DNA of 64,000 nt from positions 33,361,732-33,425,731 of the forward strand of contig CM075775.1 of NCBI GenBank assembly GCA_037974665.1. The letters run 5' to 3'. The position numbers were made by a program, and so were the translations under genes. This DNA comes from Ehretia macrophylla (lineage: Eukaryota > Streptophyta > Magnoliopsida > Boraginales > Ehretiaceae). Below the pieces are notes generated by a model. The model searched no databases and was not told where the DNA came from. It saw nothing but the letters and a program-made list of their open reading frames with translations. Shown piece by piece: positions 1 through 10,212 of this stretch (its first letter is position 1; the number at the start of each line of letters is the position of its first letter).

Positions 1-1548
1 TGAGCATTTTATTTCACCCACCCAAAAAGGAAAAAGAAACACCACGGTCTGGCTGTTTAGTTGTGGAGAAGTGAAATGCTTATATAAATATTCTTAAAAA
101 AATTGATAAACAGTTAATACTCCAACCCACTGTTAGGGCTTCCCACGTGGCTATCTTGAAGGGCACCTCCCAATACAGCACTAAAACTCAAATCAGGCAA
201 TGATCAAACACAAGAACCAAGATTAAATGACAGAAACGTGATGGTATCCCCCACTCTGATGCACCCAATCTCTCAAAGTTTAATGCATATCACTAAGTTA
301 CATGATTATGTGCCCCACGTTTTCTCATTCAATCTATTCATTTTCGTCTTCACAAATGTGCAATGTAGGAGAGAACACATAATGTACGGGGAACTTTTCA
401 AAATGCAATCAACTCACAAGAGAAAAGATTATCACCACTCAAGGGGCTATAAATAGCCCATCACACTGTACAAAGGAGGAGGCACTTTCGATGCCAAAGA
501 CACACAATCAATTCAAAAAGAATATATATTTTATTAGTGATACTTTATTTTCAAGCTTTTTCCCTAGAACTCCTTAGAACCCGCCCTTCTTTATATCTAC
601 TGTCTTGTGCATTGGCTTGAGTGATAAAGGCGGGTAAAAGTCCAAAACAGGCATCACAAAAGACATATCACATTTAAAAAACACATTCGGTTGGGAGGAA
701 ATATAAATTCTTCTGAGAATGTTTTCTCCAAATTGGATTGCGTTAGGTAACTTATATAAGATAGTTTTTCACTAATTTTTTTAGAATTTTAGAGAATTTA
801 TTTTTCAATATATATATTTTGAATAATTAGAAATATTGTGTTTTGGTGCATGCTTTAGATCATCTCAAAAAGCTTCTCTATTTTGACCAAAATAGGAGAG
901 TAAACAGATATTTTTGGTCTCTAACAACCTCCCTAAAGGGTTCTCTATTTTAAAGAGCTCTTAAACTTTTTAATTTGACTCTCCAAATGTAGAACTAGAG
1001 CCAGATTTTGTTCCCTATTTATATTAAATTTCTCAAATATGAGTAATATTAGATGTCACTCTATTTGTATCACCTAAATATCACCTCCTATGTATCTGCG
1101 TAATATATTTATTGTTAAGTCCAGAAATCTAAAAATATCTTTGTAAATCAATAATAATTAATTTATCAATAAATTCATATCTCGCTAAAAAATTAGGTGG
1201 TCCAAAAATTATTAATTTTAAAGAGATTATAAAGTATGGGGTTATCAATTCGTCTTCGCTAGAATTTGCTAGTCATAGATGTTATAATGTATCCACGTGC
1301 GGCAGGTGTATTATTTAACAAAATAGTCTTCTTCTGTGTATCAAGATCACAGGATAACTCATTGTACATAACCCCTGTTACACGTGAATTTGGGAAGATT
1401 TCAGCCTACTTTGTATGCGGTATATTTATTATAGCAGCCTTTTATGAATGAAGAAACCTTTGAGAAATCAATTGATGAAGAAAATTGACCATTATATATA
1501 TATATATATATATATAACTTAAACTGTTAGACAGTTATATTCACTGCC
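1..1548 (+). repeat. Distal 5' flank of prenyltransferase unit 1 (segmental duplicate)
   Basis: Non-coding AT-rich sequence that matches 48277-49800 almost base for base apart from small indels, and matches 60830-60957 plus 62010-62575 over its first ~700 bp. A shorter part, from about 1111 on, also matches the flanks starting at 17583 and 27597. It ends in a (TA)n run near 1493-1516. The short ORFs here are not conserved in length between the copies, so I do not call a gene. It is the outer part of the unit duplicated with each prenyltransferase copy. Confidence 0.8.
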
Positions 1549-2360
1549 TCAAATGAAGGTGGAGTTTAGTTTTTTTTAGTATTGCACTTGAATAATTTTA
1601 ATATTTTAAGTGTGTGGCAATGAGTTTTGAACTCATGACCTCTTGGTTTTTAGGCTCTGATACCATGTTAAGTAACTACTAAGTTACCACCTCATCTAAA
1701 ATATTAAGTTGTTTGAGAGAGATTTATTACATTAGTTATTGTCTTCAACATACTCATGACATCCTGGTACTTTCTGATACCATGTTAAATTACTAGCAAT
1801 ATTTTAAATACGTGACAGTGAGTTTTAAACCCAAGAACTATTGGTATCTAAGCTCTGAGACCTATGTTAAGTTACCACATCATCTAAAAACTTAAGTTGT
1901 TAAAGAGTGATTTATTGTATTATTTATTATATTCAACATACCCCCACAAGTGCAAGTAGAATTAACTTCTAAACCATACACTTGAACAAAACTTTGCCCT
2001 AGTTTTGTTGGTTTCTTTTGTCAAACTTAACATACAAGAACCCTGCAGTCATAACACTAACCCTCTACCACCATGTCTGCCATCTCCATCTCTACAACCA
2101 CTACAACCTCCACATCCGCCATAGACAACTATAAATCTTGCACTTCAATAATTTTCATATTTTTAAATTTATGGCGGCAAGTTAGAGTTAGTTTTTAAAC
2201 TTTGTACTTTTACAATTTTAATATTTTTAAATTAGTGGCGATAAATTTTGAACTCAGGATTTTTTGGTACTTAATCGCTAATACAAAGTTAAATGACCAC
2301 CTCATCTGAAACTTTAAGCTATTAGAAAGGGGTTGTGTTATATTATTTATTATTTTCAAC
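1549..2360 (-). repeat. Degenerate TRIM-like retrotransposon array, unit 1
   Basis: Repeated blocks contain the + strand words TCTGATACCATGTTAA and, later, CTTCAACATAC. Read on the minus strand, the first is an LTR end (TTAACA) followed by TGGTATCAGA, the initiator-methionine-tRNA primer binding site of plant LTR elements. The LTR start would be TGTTGAAGAC, preceded by a G-rich polypurine stretch that is best preserved in units 2 and 3. LTR-like segments of roughly 75-110 bp alternate with short non-coding internal segments, which is the architecture of terminal-repeat retrotransposons in miniature. No coding capacity is seen. The same array occurs before the other three gene copies. Confidence 0.6.
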
Positions 2361-3030
2361 AAAACTTTAGACAGTTTTTTTATAAAATCTTATAACACAA
2401 ATTTCACTTGTGAAATTAAGATTATATTCTAAATATATAACGTGAATAGTAGTTCAATGATTTTCCTTTTTTTTTATAATAGAAGTCAAAATCATTGTTC
2501 AAAATAAATTTTTTTAATTACAACAGATTATTACTCGACCACACACCGAACTCTTAGTTTAGTTCAATGATTGTTATTATACAATCAAGAAAAATAAGAT
2601 GCATTTGCAACCTCATCAAGTCAAAATACCTTAAAGCTTATTCACCATTCCATTCAACAAAAGACAAATTTTATTATCCCAATTCTTTCAATAATTTTAA
2701 CCTCTTTATTATATTGGGCAAATAAAGTTGACTGGTCTTTAGTTGAATTCCAACTTTACATCTGAATCTGAATTATCATGTAGTGCGGTTGATTGCAAGA
2801 CCCATACTTGAGACTTGAGAGCATCGAAGCCCCAATGGGACTTGAGTCTGCATAATAAGTATCAAGGAAGTATCAAGGACTCAAAGATGCGTGCCGTCAT
2901 GAGAGATAGAATATAGCAGCTAGCCAGAGTTGACAACGTCGTTTCCTAACACAAACAACAATCCATCACCTTTCTAACATTCCAAATTTTCTAAGGTTTA
3001 ATCTTCGCACCTCAACATTTTTCATTCCCA
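2361..3030 (+). promoter_or_regulatory. Proximal 5' flank of copy 1, core promoter deleted
   Basis: This aligns with 20870-21439, 28900-29462 and 50840-51474. At 2940/2941 about 79 bp present in units 2, 3 and 4 are missing. The lost segment contains their TATA-like box and the stretch around the likely transcription start. The junction has a 2-bp GT microhomology. Sequence from the end of the deletion to the ATG (CCTAACACAAACAACAATCC onward) is kept. Copy 1 may therefore be silent or use another start site; this is inference. Confidence 0.7.
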
Positions 3031-3978
3031 ATGAGTTCGAAACAAACAAGTTTTTCGAAGTCAGGAAAATCTCAGAACAAGAGTAAGCGTCCGTCCTGGA
3101 TCGATCTCTATTTGCCCGAGAAAGCTCGGCCTTATGCCCACCTCGCAAGATTAGATAAGCCTATAGGCAGCTGGCTACTCGCTTGGCCGGCTTTCTGGAC
3201 CGTTGCTATGGCAGCGAATCCGGGAAGCCTGCCGAGTATAAAGTTATTGGCAATATTCGGCTGGTGGACGGTTCTGATACGAGGTGCAGGATGTACTATT
3301 AACGATTACTTTGATCGAGATTTTGATAAGAAGGTTGAGCGTACAAAATCCAGGCCACTTGCCAGTGGTGCTTTGACACCAGGGCAAGGACTTTGGTGGC
3401 TTGGATTTCAATTGGTTTTCGGTCTAGGCATTTTTCATCAAGTGAATAGCTTGACTCTCATATTGGCCATCATACATATTCCATTGGTCTTTGCATATCC
3501 TCTCATGAAAAGGATAACATATTGGCCTCAAGCTTTTCTTGGTGTGATGATTAGCTGGGGAGCTTTACTAGGTTCGACTTCCATTAATGGAAGCATTGAT
3601 CCTATTGTTGCATATCCACCTTACATTTCTAGCTTTTTTTGGACACTTGTTTATGATACTATATATGCACATCAAGATAAAGAAGACGATGAAAAAGCTG
3701 GTGTGAAATCCACAGCCTTGAGGTTTGCAGATTCAACAAGAGAATGGACTAGTGAGTTTGGAATTGCATGCATTGGTGCTCTTGTTGTTGGTGGACTCTG
3801 TGCAAATATTGGATGGCTATATTTTGTGTCTGTGGCAATTGCAGCTTGCCATTTAGCTTGGCAGATTTGGACAGTTGATCTCTCATCCCCTATTGATTGT
3901 GGCAAGAAATTTGTTTCTAACCAAGTGCTTGGTGCTATAATTTTCGGTGGCATTCTACTCGGAAGACACTTTCCATAG
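3031..3978 (+). CDS. 4-hydroxybenzoate polyprenyl/geranyl transferase, copy 1 (intact ORF)
   Basis: Encodes a 315-residue integral membrane UbiA-family prenyltransferase, which joins a prenyl diphosphate to 4-hydroxybenzoate. The first Asp-rich motif is N91-D92-Y-F-D95-R-D-F-D99, followed by SRPLASG near 107-113. The second motif is Y208-D209-T-I-Y-A-H-Q-D216-K-E-D219-D220. YPLMKR at 156-161 and several hydrophobic helices also fit the COQ2/PPT/PGT branch. The N-terminus is only about 22 basic and serine-rich residues before SWIDLYLP, so the long mitochondrial presequence of plant ubiquinone PPTs is absent and an ER location is plausible. It has no intron, unlike the multi-exon plant PPT genes. 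It differs from copy 4 at six residues: 6, 80, 197, 242, 313 and 314. Expression is doubtful because the core promoter is deleted. Family assignment is firm; the substrate (geranyl or a longer prenyl chain) is not determined. Confidence 0.9.
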   Translation: MSSKQTSFSKSGKSQNKSKRPSWIDLYLPEKARPYAHLARLDKPIGSWLLAWPAFWTVAMAANPGSLPSIKLLAIFGWWTVLIRGAGCTINDYFDRDFDKKVERTKSRPLASGALTPGQGLWWLGFQLVFGLGIFHQVNSLTLILAIIHIPLVFAYPLMKRITYWPQAFLGVMISWGALLGSTSINGSIDPIVAYPPYISSFFWTLVYDTIYAHQDKEDDEKAGVKSTALRFADSTREWTSEFGIACIGALVVGGLCANIGWLYFVSVAIAACHLAWQIWTVDLSSPIDCGKKFVSNQVLGAIIFGGILLGRHFP

Positions 3979-4012
3979 AATGTAGTATGTGAGTTGGTCC
4001 TCTCTAAGGGGT

Positions 4013-4025
4013 AAAAAAAAAAAAA
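4013..4025 (+). other. A13 tract after copy 1 stop codon
   Basis: Thirteen consecutive A residues start 35 bp after the stop codon. A-rich tracts occur at the same place in the other copies (about 22420-22442, 30436-30460, 52440-52454). They could be the relic poly(A) tail of an ancestral retroposed mRNA, although a later poly(A)-like run in units 3 and 4 (about 40540-40550) could equally be the original end. Confidence 0.45.
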
Positions 4026-4591
4026 TGGAGGCATAATAAGTGTCACTGATTATTAGTGGATTTAATTTAATTTTTTAATAGTTTCGTGCATTCTAAATCA
4101 ACTACGGATTTGGCTCGTGGAATATTGTTATTGTAGAAATATTGTAACCTTTAATTTTATGGGAAATAATATAAATTGTATGTTACACTTTTCTCAGTAA
4201 AAGAAGCTTAAGTGATTGGGAAAAAAAAATAATAATAATAATTATCTTGTTTTCAGTATAGAATTTCTAAGCCACTCGATCTCTCTCTACTTTCCATGCA
4301 TTTTATTGTTAATTGTAATAATTTACTACGAAGCTAGTTGCATAAACAGCTACTAAAATGAATATGGATTCCCTTCACATATGAAGGAGATCAATGATTG
4401 TTAAGTAATAATATAGTTATACTAAAATAATTTGAATTATTAATTGTGGAGATGAAATAATTAAATCATTACCATATGCATTATTTTATGTGTGAAGATG
4501 AAATAATTAAATCATCACCTTATGCATTATTTTAAATCATAACATTACTTGTGATGCTTTAATTTTGTGTTAATTTAGGGTTGCGAAAAGG
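4026..4591. other. 3' flank of copy 1, no gene seen
   Basis: AT-rich non-coding sequence shared with units 2, 3 and 4 (for example the words GCATTCTAAATCAACTACG). It contains a short direct repeat around the word GATGAAATAATTAAATCAT near 4450-4530. Nothing resembling a coding region or RNA gene is visible. Confidence 0.7.
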
Positions 4592-5031
4592 ATTACGCAA
4601 GTTTTTTTTTTTTTAATGAAGGGAGGGGAACTTCATATCGAAATTTTATTAATTAAAAAAACAAAATATAAAAGTGGAGGGGGATATCAACCTTACCTCC
4701 ACACAAGGACGGAGAATTTACGTGTTCTGTTATCTAATCTATTCTAAAAGAGATACAAATCACCTCTTTTTACAAAGAAGCGTAGTAACAAGGAACCAAA
4801 AGGAGTGCAAGAAAAATACAAAAACGTGCAGATCAAGGGCTAGAACCGAAAGTAGGGAAGAACAGCCTTATCTAGTCGAATCATACCTCTTAGCAATTTG
4901 TGGTCTTCCAATGAGTGGATCATTTTAAGTTCAGTTGCATCAGCTCCTAAGTTAGTAAGAAGATCTGCTGCTTGGTTACCTTCTCGATAGATATAAGAAA
5001 TTTTTCTTCGCAATCTAGCATTACGCCAGTT
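4592..5031 (-). mobile_element. 5'-truncated LINE with RNase H remnant (unit 1)
   Basis: On the minus strand the segment reads as the 3' end of a plant non-LTR retrotransposon: an RNase H tail with YIYREGNQAADLLTNLGA, then a short 3' part ending in poly(A) (T13 at 4602-4614 on the + strand). It is flanked by a 12-bp target duplication, ATTACGCAAGTT at 4592-4603 and ATTACGCCAGTT at 5020-5031. Units 3 and 4 have the empty site (about 40974 and 56056). The same insertion is present in unit 2. The fragment is dead. Confidence 0.8.
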
Positions 5032-5202
5032 AAAAACACAACATAAGTTTTGAATTAGTATTCAATCGTGCTCGTGATAATTCAACAAGAAGTAGTTAGG
5101 AATTTCGATGGAGCAATTCATTCAATATATAGACAATTGGTGACGTGTTTTACTATGGTACTTTAAACTTTTTATATTCATGCAATACTGCAATACTGCA
5201 AT

Positions 5203-6720
5203 TGTTAGATTATATGTCCTAAATGTTAATTTTAGGACATAATAATTATATTATTTATTTAATGTATGCAGTTTATTTAAATATTATTAATGTGATTAAT
5301 TATTTAAATAAAAGTCCTTACAATAATATTTATAGATTGTATCCTTAAGAGTAAGGATATGAATATTTATGAATATAGATTATATCCTTAAGAGTAAGGA
5401 TATGAGTGACAAAATCTATATTCATAAATATATTCTAAAATAGTCCCTAATCGTAAGATAAATTAATTGGGCGTTAATTTATCCGGAAAGATCGGATTAC
5501 AGTGTATCATCCAAATAATATGATATATTGATTTGAGCGATTAGTCTCATATCGTAGGGTAGATGTATAAGTGTTTGTTGAGAACAAGTGACTGGACATG
5601 ACCGCTAGTACAACAAATTACATGGAATGGTTAATGATTCGCTATATAGTGTAATGGTGCAATTAGTTCTTAGACTTGAGACACCACGATTATCTTATGT
5701 TAGAGATAACGTAATTTACTGGTGCAAAAAAATTAGTCCTCATCAAGGATTGGATAATGTACTTAGTGGTTACAATCTATTCCGAGATGGAAATAGGTGT
5801 GTGTAGATATGGAATCTGTCAATTAGGGATCTTATGTGATATATTAATCAAGTAACTAGAAATCATTGGCCGAGGTAGAATAGTGGAAGTCGTTCCACAT
5901 ATTATTCATAAGTTACTGATTAAATAGATTTGGACATATGATTGAATAATAGGGTTTGATGACCCTATCCATGACTCTAGCTCAATCAGAATAATTTAGA
6001 CAGAAGGAATTGATTGCATAATTGTTACTAAAGGGTTCGTAGAATTTCACTTCATCATTAGTTGAGTAGTCGTAATATATTACTAGGTATCACTCACGAC
6101 TTGAAAGAATTAAATTAGAAGAGTTCTAATTAAATATTAATTAGATTAATATTATTTCGCTGCCAATTAATTATGAACCCGAGAGGTCACACACAAATAG
6201 AATTTGCAAATTAATTGGATTAGAGAAAAATATTAAATTAAATTTAGGATCGTCCTAAATATTAATTTAATCAGGGCTCGTAGTAATTGCATGATGATCT
6301 GGTTATTATGGAGCCCAAGACTGATTAGTTTAAGTCCAGTCCACATGTGGCCCTAAGTCCACATATGTCTCCTATATATTGTACTATTCTAACAGGTTTA
6401 GTTAGCACAAAAATCATAGTAATAATAATATGTAGGATTTCTCTAGAAAACCTAGTGGGGGTGAAATCCAATTAAGGGTGCCGATTCTGTGTAGATACTT
6501 TCGGAGGCTTCACAATTAGGGAGTTTTGGATCGTTCGAATCCTACAACAGATTCATCATCATGGAAAGGAAATCCTGAAATCCTTTAATGCGTAATTAAT
6601 GTCGATTATTATGCATGTATGTAATCTACGTAAATAGCCATGAACGAATGCATGAGTATTATGGTTTCCGCTGCATTTATTTAATTATAAAATTTTAAAT
6701 ACCATGCATGATTCCCAACA
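5203..6720 (+). repeat. Copia 5' LTR (1518 bp)
   Basis: Starts TGTTAGATTATATGTCC and ends ATTCCCAACA. It is about 45 bp longer than the 3' LTR, mostly because of a local duplication around 5326-5410 in which the words ATCCTTAAGAGTAAGGATAT occur twice. Short inverted words such as CCTAAATGTTAATTTTAGG lie at the start. No coding potential. Confidence 0.9.
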
Positions 6721-6721
6721 G

Positions 6722-6733
6722 TGGTATCAGAGA
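6722..6733 (+). other. Copia primer binding site
   Basis: TGGTATCAGAGA begins one base after the 5' LTR. It matches the usual plant Copia primer site complementary to the 3' end of initiator methionine tRNA (TGGTATCAGAGC), with one difference at the last base. Confidence 0.85.
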
Positions 6734-7089
6734 CACCGTTCATGCCTTTTATGTGGTTATTCGATTTTAGCACATAAATTCATAGCACAGTTAAGGTGTC
6801 AAGCTAATAGTTTGTGAAGCTATTGTAAAATTAATAGTTTGTGAAATCTATTAATTTATGCCCAAAGAATTTAATTAGGATTAAATTCTAGCCCTATGCT
6901 TTTTGCCTAAAAGACTGATTTTATGAAAAAGGATGTTTTTAATAAATCAGGATTTGTTTTATTTTTCTGAAATAGTTTCAGTTTTTATTTCAAAACCTGT
7001 TTACAAAACTACATTAAAATTAGATTTTAAAATCCGTTTTGTGAACTCGAAATTAAAAAAAAATGGAAAAACCAGTTTTCCAGAATTTA

Positions 7090-7345
7090 TAAAAAACCCC
7101 CATATCCCCTCAGCAGCACGCCGTTGCCAGCATCACCATGGAAGCAGCCATGGTGATAGCAGCGACGATGGCAGCCGCTGCTATCATCGCGGGGCAGCAG
7201 GGCTGCTGTCGCTGCCTGCAGCGTCACTGCAGTGCGATACAGCGGTGCAGCCATGGCAGCAGCTATCGGCTGCTTGAAAAGTTGCAGCACACCGCTGCCA
7301 TAGTGGCAGCGGCAGTGGTGCCTAACGAAAAAGGTAAAAAGGGTG
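7090..7345. other. GC-rich CAGC-repeat island inside the Copia element
   Basis: About 250 bp much richer in G and C than anything near it, built from CAGC, GCTGC and CCATGG words with overlapping inverted repeats (for example GCCATGGTGATAGCAGCGAC against GCTGCTATCATCGC). Short ORFs run through it on both strands because the composition lacks stops. None resembles Copia gag. A (TA)n run follows at about 7379-7423. It may be a captured or expanded low-complexity segment. Confidence 0.5.
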
Positions 7346-7376
7346 GGGGTGGCAGTTGTGAAGAAGAGTAAGAAAG

Positions 7377-7423
<47 letters not shown>

Positions 7424-7424
<1 letters not shown>

Positions 7425-10200
7425 CTGATTCGGGTAGGGTTTCGAAGCCGACCCGAATCGGAATGGGTTTGATCCGTGTATGGATCTAGACCCGGATCCA
7501 AACCCAAGGTGTTGGATGATGGATGGGTTATATTTTGTTTTTTAATTTTTCTATTACTTAATCTTTTGGGCTGTTGGGCTAATAGTTTTGGGCCAATTTT
7601 AAATTCGAATTTGAATAAGATAAATGAGACTTATTTTATTGTTTGGGTTGGGTTGGCAATTAAAGGATTAAGTTTCTATTTCTCGCTTGGACTAATGGGC
7701 ACATGTATTATAAATGGGCATATTTTGATTTGGGCTAGATTTGGACTATTTTAAAATTGTTTTAAAATAAGTATGGACTTGTTGGTGGTCTGTATTGGGC
7801 CAATCTCAATTCAGACTTAGATATGAAATAGTGTGGACTATTTTAGTGTTTGAATTGGACTGTTGGTCTTTTGGACTTGGACTTAATTAAAATAGGTTGG
7901 ACTTATTTTAATTTTTAAAGTCTAGATTGTTTAATTAGTTTTGTTTGAGAAATTAATTAAAGAAGCCCAAAGATATTTTGACACTTTATATTAATAAATA
8001 GTTTATTAATTATTAAATATAATTTGATTATATTTGTATTTTGTAAATATGAGATATTTATGGAGTATATTTAATAAATAGTTTATTAAATAGAATAAAT
8101 TTAATAAAGAGTTTATTAAATTGAAAAATCTAATGTAAAGAGTTTATATTAAGAAATTAATTGTGTTATACTTGTAGTTAATTAATAAATTGTTTATTAA
8201 TTAATTACTATAAATATAATAAGATTATATTTATTTAAATATGACATAGTTAAGGATCCAAATTACTAAAGGTGTTTCTTAATTGGATAAACCTAATATA
8301 ATGAAATTATATTGAGAAACTAATTGTGCTATATTTGTGGATTACTTTTCTTTATTTTTTTGCTATGTTTTTGGGTGATCATGGACTAGTCTTGTGTGTA
8401 TGAATGAATGAATGAATGTCATTATTTTATTTATTTACTGATTTTGGGTTTTATGTAATATTTTAAAATAGGGCTTGCTTGCCTCTTATCCCCGTTTTAA
8501 ATATGTAAAACCCTATTCCCATTTATGTATCCCCACTAGATTAGGAATCTATGTACATAAATGTAATGGAAGATCAAGATGAAAACATCAAGAGTTGGTG
8601 GGCCTAGTTCACGAAAGGAGTTTTGTGGAGCCAAGGAGGAGGAGCTCATGAATCTATCTTGTGGGCCCTTTATTTGATTTAGGAATTCAACCCAGTGGCT
8701 CGGGTTGATAGTTCTCCTAATCCATGATCATCTCATTTTATTTTATGCATTTATTTATTTATTTATGCGATAAATATATGATGAATGCATGTATGTTTCT
8801 ATTTTATTTATGCGATAAATTGAAATTAGAAGCATGTGAAAAGTGAGACCTAAACTAAAGACCAGCAAACCTTCCCAAATTAAATATTAAGTTAATAATG
8901 GTGTAGTCTTAAGAAGATTATATCATTGCCTTATGTTATCGTAGATTAGTTTATATGTTGGACAAGTAAGTAGCTGGCTATGGACACATAGGGATTATTT
9001 ATTTATATCAACATATGAACTAAGTCTATGTAAGCATGAGATGTGGAAAATTTGGATTCTTACTGGCAACTAAAAATCTATCATATGAGGTGTCGATATT
9101 GCATTGATCCAAATTTTCAGGATAATGGGTTTAACTTAAACAATCTTGGAGACCAAAAATCTATAATGTGAGGTCGAAAGGATTGGATGCAAGAATAATT
9201 AGAATTTGTATGAGATACATTGAATAGGAGGTTATTCACCTATTTGTTTTAACTTCACCAAAAATCTAAAATGTGAGGTGGGTTAAAGTAAATGGGCCCC
9301 CAATTCTACTAAAAAAAATACCTTATTATTTTTCCGTTTTCCACTAGGAAAGTGTGGGATTTGAGAAATTTAGTGGAGGTTATTGTTTGACTTAAATACC
9401 CAAATCAAATACTTAATAATATAATTATCTAACATCCTTAGAAATTACTGCCTATATATTATCAAATAGGAACCCAACCTTCTATTTTGACTAGACTAAA
9501 CTTCGATGACTAGCTCAAAATTTTAAGAATTGTTCTCAAATCTGAGAAAGTTATACACGTTCTAGATGTCGAAATAAGTTGTCAAAAGATGCAAGAAAGC
9601 ATGGGTAATGTATCCATCATTAATTATTTACAAAAGTTATGAAGTAAGTAAGATAGGACAATTAGGTATAAGAGATCTAGTGGCAGATATGAGATATCTA
9701 GAAAATTAAGGATAATTAGAGGAATTGATTTGAGAGCATATATTCTCAGGATCAGTATCTTGAGTCCATGAGTTTATTCATGGTTTATCATATGGACACA
9801 AATTTAATCCTCAAAGTCAATTCTTAATTCTCTCTTGTCATTCATAATGGATTTTTACATGTGAATACATTTGACACAACCTTTGGACATGAGAGTCATG
9901 TATGAAGGGTAGATCTGGAAAGGTGGAGCTTAATTGGTGAAAGGATATTATTTCCACTACAAGAAATGAGAACTACTACGAGAGGAAAATCCAAAGGACT
10001 TCAAAAAGTTTGAAATCGATGCCCTCTATAAATACGTCTTGTCTTTTCATTTACCCATCTGGGTGTTCACTAATTTTAGAATAATTGTTGTTCATGTGTT
10101 TTATTTATTTGAGAAATAAATGAATTGACACTGGAAATTAATGAACGAGTTTTATATGTATGATGTAAAACGTGATGGCAAGACAAACGAGTAATATAAG
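7424..10200 (+). other. Copia internal region, gag not recognisable
   Basis: AT-rich internal sequence between the GC-rich island and the first recognisable pol motif. Gag and protease should lie here, but I could not find a CCHC knuckle or a DSG/DTG protease motif in a readable frame. Repeated words such as GTTTATTAAAT at 7990-8200 suggest local slippage. Treat it as decayed coding and leader sequence. Confidence 0.5.
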
Positions 10201-10212
10201 AAATCAAGAGAT

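Noticed and set aside
238-456. ORF of 72 codons, partly repeated at 48649-48900
   Set aside because: Reading frame and length are not conserved between the duplicated flanks.
1376-1390. CACGTG G-box words in the distal flanks (also 17866, 27888, 49662)
   Set aside because: More than 1.5 kb upstream and within duplicated non-coding sequence; a short palindrome alone does not support a regulatory call.
2966-3148. Minus-strand ORFs opposite the prenyltransferase starts (also 29395-29580, 51407-51592) and ends (3672-4046, 22081-22467, 30108-30389, 52116-52397)
   Set aside because: They repeat in each unit only because the sense gene is conserved, and they carry no recognisable domain.
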